A DNA stretch of 64,000 bases, taken from assembly GCA_002894685.1 (NCBI GenBank), contig NCRC01000003.1:62001-126000 (forward strand), in the 5' to 3' direction. A program made the translations under genes and the position numbers. The notes under the pieces were generated by a model. The model saw only the letters and a program-made list of their open reading frames with translations, searched no databases and was not told the DNA's origin. How positions within the stretch are numbered: the first letter of the stretch is position 1; the number at the start of each line of letters is the position of its first letter. Shown in pieces: positions 33,242 through 42,205 of this stretch. The DNA is from Salinivenus lutea. Lineage in GTDB: Bacteria; Bacteroidota; Rhodothermia; Rhodothermales; Salinibacteraceae.

Positions 33242-33472
33242 ATGGACCCCGCTGCTTTTGCATATCTCGCTGCAGGCCTTGGCGCCGGAATTGCTTCGAT
33301 CGCCGCCGGTATCGGCATTGGCCGACTCGCTAGCTCGTCGATGGATGGTGCTGCGCGCCAGCCCGAGGCGGCCGGTGACATCCGAGGCCTCATGATTGTA
33401 TCCGCCGGACTGATTGAGGGTGTGGCGCTGTTTGCCCTCATCATCTGCCTCCTGCTCGTCCTGCTTGTATGA
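33242..33472 (+). CDS. atpE: ATP synthase F0 subunit c
   Basis: A 76-residue helical hairpin, the proteolipid of the rotor ring. Helix 1 is AAFAYLAAGLGAGIASIAAGIGIGRLASS, the polar loop has the conserved ARQPEAAGDIR, and helix 2 is MIVSAGLIEGVALFALIICLLLVLLV with the ion-binding glutamate in LIEGVALF. The residue after that Glu is Gly, and helix 1 has GIGR where Na+-type rings carry GIGQ. This favours proton rather than sodium coupling. It lies 72 bp after atpB and is followed by a structured gap. Confidence 0.96.
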   Translation: MDPAAFAYLAAGLGAGIASIAAGIGIGRLASSSMDGAARQPEAAGDIRGLMIVSAGLIEGVALFALIICLLLVLLV

Positions 33473-33505
33473 GCCGGCGACCAGGGTGTCCGGCCCGTCC
33501 CCACC

Positions 33506-33567
33506 CCGGTTGGTAGCAACCGGCCGTGGGGCCCCGGGGCGCGGCCAACCGGCGCCCACGGTTGGCC
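33506..33567 (+). promoter_or_regulatory. Competing hairpins in the atpE-atpF gap
   Basis: Two perfect hairpins stand side by side: CCGGTTG (33506-33512) with CAACCGG (33517-33523), and GGCCAACCG (33543-33551) with CGGTTGGCC (33559-33567). The first arm extended (CCGGTTGG, 33506-33513) can instead pair with CCAACCGG (33545-33552), which would break both. The 137-bp gap between c and b genes is where differential expression is usually set, so this may be a processing, stabilising or switch element. Confidence 0.55.
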
Positions 33568-33609
33568 GGGCCGACGTTGCCCCTTTGCGTAAGCCTATCT
33601 TCTCCCGCC

Positions 33610-34119
33610 ATGACTGAGGTCATTGCCCAGAGCCTCGTCCAGCCCGACGTGGGGCTCATCTTCTGGAAAACGATCGCCTTCCTCATCTTCCTGTTCCTCC
33701 TGTACCGGTACGGATGGGGGCCCATTACCGAGGCCATGGAGTCCCGCGAGGAGGAGATCGAAAGCTCCATCCAGCGCGCCGAGGAGGCCCTCGCGGAGGC
33801 GAAAGAGATTCAGTCCGAAAACAAAAAGGCCCGCCGCGAGGCGGAGCGCGAAGCGCAGCGCATTCTCCGTGAGGCCCGGGAGTCGGCCGAAGAGCTCCGC
33901 GAAGAGGAGATGGCCAAGACGCGCGACCGCATCCAGCAAATGCAGGAGCAGGCCCAGGCCGAGATTGAGCGGGAGAAGCAGGCCGCCCTCCAGGAGCTGC
34001 GGGATGAGGTGGCCGACCTCGCCATTGAGGCGGCCAGCAAGGTGGTGCGGGACGACCTGGATGGCGAGCGCCAGCGCAAGCTCGTGAACGACTTTATCGA
34101 TGACCTCCCGAAGAACTAA
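33610..34119 (+). CDS. atpF: ATP synthase F0 subunit b
   Basis: A 169-residue peripheral-stalk subunit. One N-terminal membrane helix (about 14-33, GLIFWKTIAFLIFLFLLYRYGW) is followed by a long, highly charged coiled coil (about 40-140, heptads such as EEEIESSIQRAEEALAEAKEIQ) and a delta-binding end (KVVRDDLDGERQRKLVNDFID). ATG 33610 gives the standard start. Confidence 0.95.
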   Translation: MTEVIAQSLVQPDVGLIFWKTIAFLIFLFLLYRYGWGPITEAMESREEEIESSIQRAEEALAEAKEIQSENKKARREAEREAQRILREARESAEELREEEMAKTRDRIQQMQEQAQAEIEREKQAALQELRDEVADLAIEAASKVVRDDLDGERQRKLVNDFIDDLPKN

Positions 34120-34164
34120 TGCGGTGCCCGCCTCTGCGTGGGACGCTCACCGTCCTCCCTCCCT

Positions 34165-34758
34165 ATGAGCCAGCGCACGGTTGCCCGACGTTACGCCAAC
34201 GCCCTCTACGAAGAGGCCGACGCCACCGGTGTTTTGGACGCCGTGGACGCGGACGTGACCCTGCTGCGCGACAGTCTGCAGGGGGCCACCCACCCGCTCG
34301 CCCGGTTCTTTGAGAACCCGGTCATCCCGAAGGAGAAAAAAGAGGCCGTCCTGGAGTCGCTGCTCAGTGACCGCGTCACGGAGTTGACCCTCCGCTTCCT
34401 CCGCCTTCTGGTGCAAAAGGACCGCGAGACGATCACCGCTGCGGTGCTCGATCAGTACCAGGCGTTGCGGGATGAGCAGCGCGGCATTGTGGATGCCCAG
34501 GTGCGGGTTGCCCGCCCCCTCAGCGACGACGACCGCGAGGCGATCCTCGACACCCTGGAGACGCAGACGGGACAGTCCGTTCGCCTCCACGTGAAGGAGG
34601 AGCCAGACCTCTTGGGCGGTGTGGTGATCCGAATCGGGGACCAGGTGTTTGACGGCAGCGTGCGCAACAAGCTGTCGGCCCTGCGCGATCGGCTGCGCGA
34701 CACGGCACTCTCGATGGAGGCCCACGGGGCGGCGAGCCCGACCGACTCCGAGGAATAA
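34165..34758 (+). CDS. atpH: ATP synthase F1 subunit delta
   Basis: A 197-residue stator subunit connecting subunit b to the alpha subunits. MSQRTVARRYANALYEEA is the family N-terminus, FFENPVIPKEKKEAVLESLL a conserved segment, and LLGGVVIRIGDQVFDGSVRNKLSALRDRL the conserved C-terminal signature. A short acidic tail follows. It lies 45 bp after atpF. Confidence 0.95.
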   Translation: MSQRTVARRYANALYEEADATGVLDAVDADVTLLRDSLQGATHPLARFFENPVIPKEKKEAVLESLLSDRVTELTLRFLRLLVQKDRETITAAVLDQYQALRDEQRGIVDAQVRVARPLSDDDREAILDTLETQTGQSVRLHVKEEPDLLGGVVIRIGDQVFDGSVRNKLSALRDRLRDTALSMEAHGAASPTDSEE

Positions 34759-34824
34759 CCTGTGGTGTTGGGCGATCGCCCGTTCCTTTCCGTACGTTTT
34801 CGACTTCAGATCTGACTACCGCTT

Positions 34825-36480
34825 ATGTCCAACGGCACGATCCGACCCGACGAAGTGACCGATGTTCTCCGCCGCGAGCTTGGCGGGTTCGAGGCGGAGG
34901 CCGAAGAGTATGAGGCCGGCACGGTGCTGCAGGCCGGCGACGGCATCGCCACCCTGTACGGCCTGAGCAATGTGCAGGCCGGCGAGCTCGTCGAGTTTCC
35001 GGAGCAGGAGGTGGAGGGCATGGTCCTCAACCTCGAAGAAGACAATGTCGGCGTGATCCTCTTCGGCGATGTTGACGCCGTCAGCGAGGGCGACGAGGCC
35101 CGCCGCACCGGCGAGATTGCGTCCGTCGGGGTCAACGAGAACATGTTGGGGCGTGTCATTGACCCGCTGGGGCGCCCGCTTGACGGGGAAGGCCCCATCG
35201 AGGGGGACAAGATGACGCTTCCGCTCGAACGGAAGGCGCCGGGCGTGATCTACCGCCAGCCGGTGGAGGAACCGGTGCAGACCGGCATCAAGGCCATCGA
35301 CTCGATGATTCCGGTCGGCCGGGGGCAGCGTGAGCTCGTGATTGGGGATCGCCAGACCGGAAAGACGGCGGTCCTCGTCGACACGATCATCAACCAGAAG
35401 GCGACGCACGATGAGGAGGCCCAAAGTGGCGATCCGCTCTACTGCATCTACGTGGCGGTGGGGCAGAAGGACTCGACGGTCGCCCAGGTGAAGCGAGACC
35501 TGGAGCGCAACGGGGCGATGGAGCACACGGTCATCGTCAACGCCTCGGCCTCGATGCCGACGCCGCTTCAGTACATTGCTCCGTTTGCGGGGGCCTGCAT
35601 CGGCGAGTACTTCCGCGACACCGGGCGCCACTCGCTCGTCTGCTTCGACGACCTCTCGAAGCAGGCCGTGGCCTACCGCGAGCTCTCCCTCCTGCTGCGC
35701 CGCCCCCCCGGACGTGAGGCCTACCCGGGCGACGTCTTTTACCTCCACAGCCGCCTGCTGGAGCGCGCCGCCAAGATTATCGACGACGACAAGGTGGCGT
35801 CGCAAATGAACAACCTGCCCGAGCCCCTACAGGACAAGGTGGAGGGCGGCGGGTCGCTCACGGCCCTGCCGGTGATTGAGACGCAGGCCGGAGACGTGTC
35901 CGCCTACATTCCGACGAACGTCATTTCGATTACGGACGGGCAGATCTACTTGGAGACCGACCTCTTCAACTCCGGCATCCGCCCGGCCATCGACGTCGGA
36001 AACTCGGTGTCGCGCGTGGGAGGCTCCGCCCAGATCAGCGCCATGAAGGACGTGGCGGGCACCCTGCGCATCGACCTCTCCCAGTACCGCGAGCTGGAGG
36101 CCTTTGCCAAGTTCGGCTCCGACCTCGACGCCTCCACGCAGCGGCAACTGAACCGCGGGGAGCGCCTCGTCGAGATTCTGAAGCAGGACGAATTCTCGCC
36201 GGTTCCGGTGGAGGAGCAGGTCGCCATTATCCACGCCGCCATCAATGGCTACCTCGACCCGGTGCCGCTGGACGACATCGAGGACTTTGAGGAGGAGTAC
36301 ATCGAGCGCCTGCGCCTCCGGCACGAAGAGGTGCTGCAGACCATCCGCGAGACCGAGGAGCTCAGCGACGAGGCCACGGAGGTCTTCGAGCAGGTCGCCG
36401 AGGAGCTGGCCGACGTGTACAGCGAAGAGGAAGAGGAAGAGCAGGAGGACGTGCTCGCCGGCGACGGGGCCGCGGCCTAG
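34825..36480 (+). CDS. atpA: ATP synthase F1 subunit alpha
   Basis: A 551-residue non-catalytic nucleotide-binding subunit. The P-loop is GDRQTGKT (174-181). Other alpha signatures are [43 protein letters not shown], the arginine-finger region [13 protein letters not shown]...[21 protein letters not shown], and a helical C-terminal domain. The tail is very acidic ([16 protein letters not shown]), longer than usual, in line with a halophile. Confidence 0.97.
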   Translation: MSNGTIRPDEVTDVLRRELGGFEAEAEEYEAGTVLQAGDGIATLYGLSNVQAGELVEFPEQEVEGMVLNLEEDNVGVILFGDVDAVSEGDEARRTGEIASVGVNENMLGRVIDPLGRPLDGEGPIEGDKMTLPLERKAPGVIYRQPVEEPVQTGIKAIDSMIPVGRGQRELVIGDRQTGKTAVLVDTIINQKATHDEEAQSGDPLYCIYVAVGQKDSTVAQVKRDLERNGAMEHTVIVNASASMPTPLQYIAPFAGACIGEYFRDTGRHSLVCFDDLSKQAVAYRELSLLLRRPPGREAYPGDVFYLHSRLLERAAKIIDDDKVASQMNNLPEPLQDKVEGGGSLTALPVIETQAGDVSAYIPTNVISITDGQIYLETDLFNSGIRPAIDVGNSVSRVGGSAQISAMKDVAGTLRIDLSQYRELEAFAKFGSDLDASTQRQLNRGERLVEILKQDEFSPVPVEEQVAIIHAAINGYLDPVPLDDIEDFEEEYIERLRLRHEEVLQTIRETEELSDEATEVFEQVAEELADVYSEEEEEEQEDVLAGDGAAA

Positions 36481-36567
36481 CCGGCCCCGCCGACCGTCCC
36501 CACTCCCGCTCTCGTCGCCCGGATGGGCGCTTGGCTTTACTGATCAACCGTTTCAACCGCCTGATCC

Positions 36568-37488
36568 ATGGCGAATCTCCGCGACATCCGAAACCGGATC
36601 GACTCGGTCGAAAACACGAAGCAGGTGACCCGTGCCATGAAAATGGTGGCGGCGGCCAAGCTGCGGCGGGCCCAGGAGCGCATCTTCGACACCCGGCCCT
36701 ACGCGTACAAGATTCGGGAGCTGCTGGAGCACCTGAAGGGAGAACTCGACCCCACGGCCCATCCGCTGTTTGAGGCGCCGGAGGACGCAGAGGGCACCTT
36801 GATCGTCGTCGTGACGGCTGATCGGGGGCTGTGTGGGGGCTTCAACAGCAACGTCATCAGCAAGGCCGAGCAGGCCATCGAGGAGGCGTTCGCCGCGGGC
36901 ACCGACGACCTTTATCTCCTCTGCGTGGGCGAGAAGGGGCATCGCCACTTCCAGAAGACCGAACATCCCCTCGTGGGGGACTACCAGGGCATCTTCGACA
37001 ATCTCTCGTTCAGTGTAGCCGAGCAGATCGTAGAGGATGCCGTGGAGGGGTTCGAGCGAGGCATCTGGGGCGAGGTGGAGGTCGTCTACAATGAGTTCAA
37101 GAACACCATCACGCAAAACCGGATTGTGGAGCCGCTGCTCCCCATCCCGGACGACCGGTTCCAGACGCCGGTGATGCAGGAGGAGGGGAATCATTTCGAG
37201 CTTCCCCAGAACGGGCAGGCCATCGACTACCTCTTTGAGCCCACCCCTCGCACGCTGCTCGACGAACTCGTGCCTCGCTTCCTGAAGTACCAGGTGTGGC
37301 GGGCGCTCCTGGAGTCCAACGCGGCGGAGCAGGGCGCACGGATGGTGGCGATGGACAACGCGACGGAGAACGCGGAGGAGATGATTGAGGACCTGACGCT
37401 GGAGTACAACCGGGCGCGACAGAACGCGATTACGATGGAGCTGCTCGACATTGCCAGCGGGGCCGAGGCCCTGGACGAGTCCTCCTAG
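36568..37488 (+). CDS. atpG: ATP synthase F1 subunit gamma
   Basis: A 306-residue rotor shaft subunit. The N-terminal helix MANLRDIRNRIDSVENTKQVTRAMKMVAAAKLRRAQ and the C-terminal helix ALLESNAAEQGARMVAMDNATENAEEMIEDLTLEYNRARQNAITMELLDI are canonical; DRGLCGGFNSN is the central signature. It ends the run. The beta (atpD) and epsilon (atpC) genes do not follow; instead a tRNA gene lies 46 bp downstream. Confidence 0.96.
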   Translation: MANLRDIRNRIDSVENTKQVTRAMKMVAAAKLRRAQERIFDTRPYAYKIRELLEHLKGELDPTAHPLFEAPEDAEGTLIVVVTADRGLCGGFNSNVISKAEQAIEEAFAAGTDDLYLLCVGEKGHRHFQKTEHPLVGDYQGIFDNLSFSVAEQIVEDAVEGFERGIWGEVEVVYNEFKNTITQNRIVEPLLPIPDDRFQTPVMQEEGNHFELPQNGQAIDYLFEPTPRTLLDELVPRFLKYQVWRALLESNAAEQGARMVAMDNATENAEEMIEDLTLEYNRARQNAITMELLDIASGAEALDESS

Positions 37489-37534
37489 TCGGAACGCAAC
37501 ACTGCGGGCGGGAGGGCATACTTATAGAGCGTAC

Positions 37535-37625
37535 GGAGAGGTGGCCGAGCGGTCGAAGGCGCTCCCCTGCTAAGGGAGTAAACGGGCTCATACCCGTTTC
37601 GGGGGTTCGAATCCCCCCCTCTCCG
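37535..37625 (+). tRNA. tRNA-Ser (GCU)
   Basis: A 91-nt tRNA with a 7-bp acceptor stem (GGAGAGG / CCTCTCC), anticodon GCT in CCCTGCTAAGGG, a long variable arm (AACGGGCTCATACCCGTTT) typical of class II tRNA-Ser, and T-arm GGGGGTTCGAATCCCCC. Discriminator G. The 3' CCA is not encoded (the sequence continues CCG). Confidence 0.96.
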
Positions 37626-37631
37626 CCGCTG

Positions 37632-37667
37632 GGCCGGTCCCGAGACGCCTCGGGACGGGCCTTTTTT
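37632..37667 (+). terminator. Rho-independent terminator after tRNA-Ser and the atp run
   Basis: Stem GGCCGGTCCCGAG (37632-37644) with CTCGGGACGGGCC (37649-37661), 12 of 13 positions paired, a 4-nt loop and six T residues after it. Confidence 0.92.
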
Positions 37668-37726
37668 GTTTGGGCGTGCGTTGGGCGCCTCGCCACTGCA
37701 CCGATCACTCACGATGGGACTGCCGG

Positions 37727-39211
37727 ATGGCTGTGTCTTCTCCCGATCGTCCGACGGTGGCCATTGCGGGAGCCACTGGGTTTATCGGCACGGCGGTGCG
37801 GACGGCGCTCCGCGGGGAGGCGCACGTCGTGGGGCTCACGCGCTCGCCGGTGCGGGCCCGGGCCAATGCGGACCGGTACGAGCACGAGACGTGGCGCCAC
37901 TGCGACCTGTTCGATCCCTACGCGGTGCAGGAGGGCCTGGAGGGGGCCGACGTGGCGATCTACCTGGTGCACTCGATGCACCCCTCGTCGCGCCTCACGC
38001 AGGCCCAGGTGGCCGACCTCGACCTGCTTCAGGCCGACAACTTTGCGCGGGCGGCCGCGGCGCAGGGCGTCGAACAGATTCTGTACCTCGGGGCGCTGGT
38101 GCCGGAGGACGCCTCGGGGCTGCCCCCCCGCCTTCGCAGTCGACTGGAGGTGGAGGACGCCCTCGGGGCGACGGGCGTGCCCGTGACCACCCTCCGCGCC
38201 GGCTTCATCGTGGGGCCCGGCGGCACGTGGCTGCGTCTCCTCCTCAATCTGGTGCGCCGCCTGCCCGTGATGCTGCTCCCGGCCTGGACCAGGGCCACGA
38301 CCCAGCCGATTGCGCTCGACGACATCGTGCGCGGGCTCACGCACTGCCTGGGGCGCCCCGACACGTACGACCAGACGTACGATGTGGGCGGGCCGGACCG
38401 GATGACCTACCGCGAACTGCTGAAGCGGACCGCGGCCGTGCTCGACCTGGAGCGCCCCATGGCCACGGTCCCGATCGACGCGGCCGAGCTCTCGAAGATG
38501 TGGGTGTACGTGTTTGGCGGGGTGCCGTGGGCGCTCGTGAGCCCGATTGTGGACAGCCTGCGGTACCAGGCGGAGGTGCGGCCCAACCCGCTCCAGGAGA
38601 CCCTCGTGGCGGAAGCAACCCCGTTTGAGGAGGCGCTTGCCGCCTCGGTCGATGACCAGGGGCGCCCCCTGCCCAACCCCCGAAAAGCGCTCCGGGCCCG
38701 GGACGACGCGGAAATCCGGGCGCAGAGCGTGGTGCGATCGGTGCAGCGCATGCCCTGCCCGCCGGGCTTTGACGCCCGCGACGTGGCGCTTGAGTACTTG
38801 CGATGGCTGCCCCGCCTGGGGTGGCCGCTGCTGCAGGTGCAGGTCGTGCAGCGGCGGGTGGCCCACTTTCAGGTGCGACCCGCCGGTCCCACCCTCCTCA
38901 CGCTTCGTTTTGCCGACGACCGCAGTCCGGAGGGGCGCCAGGCCTTTTACGTAACCGGCGGCCTGCTGGCCGACACCGAGGGGCCGCACGCCGGTCGCCT
39001 TGAGTTTCGTCAGGCCCTGGACGGGGGCACGATTCTGGCGGCCGTCCACGACTTCTCCCCCCGCCTGCCATGGTTTGTGTACAACAGCACGCAGGCGCTC
39101 GTCCATCTGTTGGTGATGCGTCGGTTTCGGCGCCACCTCGAGCGGCTGGGCCAGGGCCAGGAGTCCGCCTCCCCGCTGTCGTCTCCCGCGCAGAATGAAC
39201 CGATTGCGTAG
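37727..39211 (+). CDS. NAD(P)-binding epimerase-like protein with C-terminal DUF2867
   Basis: A 494-residue protein. The N-terminal Rossmann domain (about 8-290) belongs to the atypical extended SDR group: TVAIAGATGFIGTAVRTAL, a short HCDLFDPYAVQEGLEGADVAIYLVHSM, and RAGFIVGPGGTW. Residues about 340-480 form a separate domain (VQRMPCPPGFDARDVALEYLRWLPRLGWP ... FYVTGGLLA ... FSPRLPWFVYNSTQALVHLLVMRRFRRHL) that looks like DUF2867. Two-domain proteins of this type are annotated as SDR family or complex-I NDUFA9-like, with unknown substrate. ATG 37727 was chosen as the start right before the Rossmann strand. It opens a forward run with the helicase gene 45 bp downstream. Confidence 0.83.
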   Translation: MAVSSPDRPTVAIAGATGFIGTAVRTALRGEAHVVGLTRSPVRARANADRYEHETWRHCDLFDPYAVQEGLEGADVAIYLVHSMHPSSRLTQAQVADLDLLQADNFARAAAAQGVEQILYLGALVPEDASGLPPRLRSRLEVEDALGATGVPVTTLRAGFIVGPGGTWLRLLLNLVRRLPVMLLPAWTRATTQPIALDDIVRGLTHCLGRPDTYDQTYDVGGPDRMTYRELLKRTAAVLDLERPMATVPIDAAELSKMWVYVFGGVPWALVSPIVDSLRYQAEVRPNPLQETLVAEATPFEEALAASVDDQGRPLPNPRKALRARDDAEIRAQSVVRSVQRMPCPPGFDARDVALEYLRWLPRLGWPLLQVQVVQRRVAHFQVRPAGPTLLTLRFADDRSPEGRQAFYVTGGLLADTEGPHAGRLEFRQALDGGTILAAVHDFSPRLPWFVYNSTQALVHLLVMRRFRRHLERLGQGQESASPLSSPAQNEPIA

Positions 39212-39256
39212 CGCGACGCTCTTTGTCGAACAATCCGCCGGGCCGTAGCTCCATCC

Positions 39257-40522
39257 ATGCCGACCGCCGTCGACTCTCCGTTTACCGAGGACCAGGAGGC
39301 CGCCTACGACGAGGTGTACGATCGTCTGGCCCGAGGGGAGCGGTTTACCGGTCTGCGCGGCTACGCCGGCACCGGCAAAACGTACCTCGTGAGCCGGCTC
39401 GTGGAGCAGCTGGTGGAGGAGGACTGCACCGTCACGGTGTGTGCCCCCACCCACAAGGCCGTACAGGTGCTCAGCGACGAGCTGGGGGAGGTGCCCGTGG
39501 ACATGCAGACGCTCCATTCGTTTTTGGGGCTGCGCCTTCAGCCGACGGAGGACGGGGAGTACGAGCTCGTGCCCGACGACGGGCGCGATTTCAACGAGGG
39601 AGTGGTGATTGTCGACGAGGCGTCGATGATTGGGCGCGAGGAGTGGCGGCACATTGAGGACTCTCCCTTCTTTGTGCAGTGGCTCTTCGTGGGCGATCCC
39701 GCGCAGCTGCCCCCGGTCAACGAAGACCCGTCGCCGGCGCTCGACGTGCCGGGCGCCACGCTGGAGACAATCCACCGACAGGCCGCCGACAATCCCATCC
39801 TGGAGCTGGCCACGGAGATCCGAACGGGCACCGACGGGCGGCTCCGGGGGACGTTTGAGGATGGGCAGGGGGTGGCCATCACGGCGGACCGGGCGGACTT
39901 CCTGGAGAGTGTGCTGCGCACCTTCGACACTGAGGCGTTTGCCGAGGATGCCACCCACGCTCGGGTGCTCGCCTACCGCAACAAGACGGTCCGCCACTAC
40001 AACCGCGAGATCCGGACCGCCCGCTACGGGGCCGACGCCGACCGCTTTGTGGAGGGCGAGTGGCTGGTGGCAACCGAGACGTGGTTCCACGAGGGGGTGC
40101 CGCGCCTCACGAATAGCGAGGAGGTGCGGGTGAAGAAGGCGACGGTCGATACCTTCGAGGCCGAAGACCAGAGCGAGTGGAAAACCTGGAAGCTGAAGGT
40201 GCGCACGCCGGGGCGCGGCCTTACCCGTACGGCCTACGTGTTGCACGAGGACGAGCATGCGCGCTACGAGGAGGCTCTGGAGCGCCGCCGTGAGAAGGCC
40301 GAGGACGACGGGGCGAAGTGGGACCGGTTTTTTGATCTCCGGGAGCGGTTCGCTCAGGTCGACTACGCGTATGCCTCCACCGTGCACAAGGCGCAGGGCT
40401 CTACGTTCGACACGGTGTTCGTGGACCACCGCGACCTGCAGGCGTGCCGGGGCTCTGAGCGACAGGCGCTGTTGTACGTTGCCGTGACGCGCCCGGCCCG
40501 TCGCCTGGCGTTGTTGGTGTAG
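39257..40522 (+). CDS. SF1B DNA helicase, Dda/RecD-like
   Basis: A 421-residue helicase with motif I GYAGTGKT (35-42), motif Ia VCAPTHKAVQVL, motif II VVIVDEASMI, motif III LFVGDPAQLPPV, and motifs V/VI at the C-terminus (YASTVHKAQGSTFDTVFVD and LLYVAVTRPARRLALLV). An SH3-like insertion (about 265-340) precedes the last motifs, as in T4 Dda and RecD2. It lacks the long N-terminal region of RecD2, so it is the short, Dda-like form. Role in the cell is probably repair or fork rescue; no phage genes are nearby to suggest a viral origin. Confidence 0.9.
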   Translation: MPTAVDSPFTEDQEAAYDEVYDRLARGERFTGLRGYAGTGKTYLVSRLVEQLVEEDCTVTVCAPTHKAVQVLSDELGEVPVDMQTLHSFLGLRLQPTEDGEYELVPDDGRDFNEGVVIVDEASMIGREEWRHIEDSPFFVQWLFVGDPAQLPPVNEDPSPALDVPGATLETIHRQAADNPILELATEIRTGTDGRLRGTFEDGQGVAITADRADFLESVLRTFDTEAFAEDATHARVLAYRNKTVRHYNREIRTARYGADADRFVEGEWLVATETWFHEGVPRLTNSEEVRVKKATVDTFEAEDQSEWKTWKLKVRTPGRGLTRTAYVLHEDEHARYEEALERRREKAEDDGAKWDRFFDLRERFAQVDYAYASTVHKAQGSTFDTVFVDHRDLQACRGSERQALLYVAVTRPARRLALLV

Positions 40523-40777
40523 GCGGGGACGGTCGCCGAGCCGTAGTGCCTCCCCGGGAGCGGGGGCAAGCGACTTGTTTTGGCAGGATCCGGAGGGCGA
40601 ATCCGCCTCGACCCACGGAAGAGGGGGACACACGTTCTGGGCCATCGACCCTTTCTCGGAGGAAGGCGGTGTCAGGCCCCGCCACAGCCGTTGGTCGGCT
40701 TGCCCCTGGCGCACGTTCTTGGTTAGTTGGGGCGGGGAAATCTGCGATTCTCTCCCACCGACTCGTCGGGATTTCGT

Positions 40778-42205
40778 ATGGACTGGATTGTGCTGCTGCC
40801 GCCCGTGCTGGCCATCGGGCTGGCGATGAGTACGCGCCAGATTTACCTGTCGCTCCTCGCGGGGCTGTGGCTGGGCACCACCATTCTTGCCGGCGGCAAT
40901 CCGGTGTTGGGCCTCCGCGAGATGGCCGACCAGATCGTCACCGTTTTTACGAACGAGACGAACGCGAGCATCCTGGTCTTCTGCCTGCTGGTCGGCAGTC
41001 TGGTGGGGCTCGTGCAGGCCTCCGGGGGCGTGCGCGGGTTTGTGGCCTGGGCGCGGGAGCGGGGCTGGGGCACCAGCACGCGGGGCGCCGAGGTGCTGGC
41101 GTGGGGCACGGGGCTGGTGATGTTTGTGGAGTCGAACATCTCGAACCTGACGGTGGGGGCGGTGAGCCGGCCCTTCTTCGACGACCTGAACCTCCCGCGG
41201 GAGAAGCTGGCGTACTACTGCGACGCCACCTGTGCGCCGGTGTGCATGATGATTCCGCTGAACGGGTGGGGGGCGTACGTGCTCGGCCTCGTGAGCGCGC
41301 AGGACGTGGCGGGAAGCGCCGTGTCGGTATTGGTCGGGGCACTTTTGTTCAACTTCTTTGGCCTGGCCGCCATCCTCTTTTCGCTGGCCCTGGCCCTCAC
41401 GGGGTGGGGCTTTGGGCCGATGCGGCGGGCCGAGGAGCGGGCGCGGGACCGGGGCGAGCTCTTGCGGCCGGGGGCCCAGCCCATGATTACGGAAGACATC
41501 GCCCGCATCGAGCCGCCGGACGGCGTGGTGCCGCGGGCGCGCAATCTCTTGGTGCCCGTGGCCGTGATGGTTGGGATGATCTTCGTCGGGCTCTACGTCA
41601 CGGGCAACGGCTCGCTTATGGAGGGCAGCGGGGCGACCGCCGTGCTCTGGGCGGTGGGGACGGCGGTGGGGACGGCGTTGCTGCTCTACGTTGGGCCGCG
41701 GCTCTGGGGCGGGGCCTCGGTCCTGTCGCTGGAGGAGGCGATGGACTGGGTCGTGAAGGGGGCGTCGGGCCTCGTGCCGGTCACCTTTCTGCTCGTGCTG
41801 GCCTTTGCGCTGGGACAGGTGTCGCAGGCGCTGGAGATGGGGGCGTACGTGTCGGGACTTGTGGGGGAGGGGCCGGCCTGGTGGATGCCGGTGACGGTGT
41901 TCGGGGCGACCTGCTTCGTCTCGTTCACGCTCGGCTCCTCGTGGACGGCCTTCGCGATCCTCATTCCGGTGGCCCTTCCGCTGGCGCAGGGGCTGGGGCT
42001 GCCGCCCGCCCTTCTGCTGGGCGCCGTGCTGTCCGGCGGGCTCTTTGGCGATCACGCCTCGCCCCTCTCGGACACCTCCATCATCGCGTCGATGGCCTCG
42101 GCCTGCGACCACGTCGACCACATCAACACGCAGATGCCGTACGCTCTGGTGCAGGCCGGCGTGGCGGCCCTCGGGTTTGTCGTGGCGGGGGTGTGGGTGG
42201 GGTAG
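40778..42205 (+). CDS. Na+/H+ antiporter, NhaC-family
   Basis: A 475-residue membrane protein with about 11-12 helices. NhaC-type signatures include FVESNISNLTVGAVSRPFFDDL, YYCDATCAPVCMMIPLNGWGAYV, FTLGSSWTAFAILIPVALPLA and LFGDHASPLSDTSIIASMASACDHVDHINTQMPYAL. The last is nearly the family consensus (GDHCSPISDTTILSSxGSxxDHxDHVxTQLPYAL). It exchanges Na+ (or another cation or organic acid) for protons; sodium export is expected in a halophile. ATG 40778 begins directly before the first helix. 255 bp separate it from the helicase gene. Confidence 0.9.
   Translation: MDWIVLLPPVLAIGLAMSTRQIYLSLLAGLWLGTTILAGGNPVLGLREMADQIVTVFTNETNASILVFCLLVGSLVGLVQASGGVRGFVAWARERGWGTSTRGAEVLAWGTGLVMFVESNISNLTVGAVSRPFFDDLNLPREKLAYYCDATCAPVCMMIPLNGWGAYVLGLVSAQDVAGSAVSVLVGALLFNFFGLAAILFSLALALTGWGFGPMRRAEERARDRGELLRPGAQPMITEDIARIEPPDGVVPRARNLLVPVAVMVGMIFVGLYVTGNGSLMEGSGATAVLWAVGTAVGTALLLYVGPRLWGGASVLSLEEAMDWVVKGASGLVPVTFLLVLAFALGQVSQALEMGAYVSGLVGEGPAWWMPVTVFGATCFVSFTLGSSWTAFAILIPVALPLAQGLGLPPALLLGAVLSGGLFGDHASPLSDTSIIASMASACDHVDHINTQMPYALVQAGVAALGFVVAGVWVG

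Noticed and set aside
37709..42121. 1470-residue reverse-strand open frame
   Set aside because: It runs antisense across three well-supported forward genes; such long antisense frames are common in DNA of this GC content. The same holds for the reverse frames at 7720-9861, 16213-18846, 48070-50622, 53037-55802 and 60544-63120.
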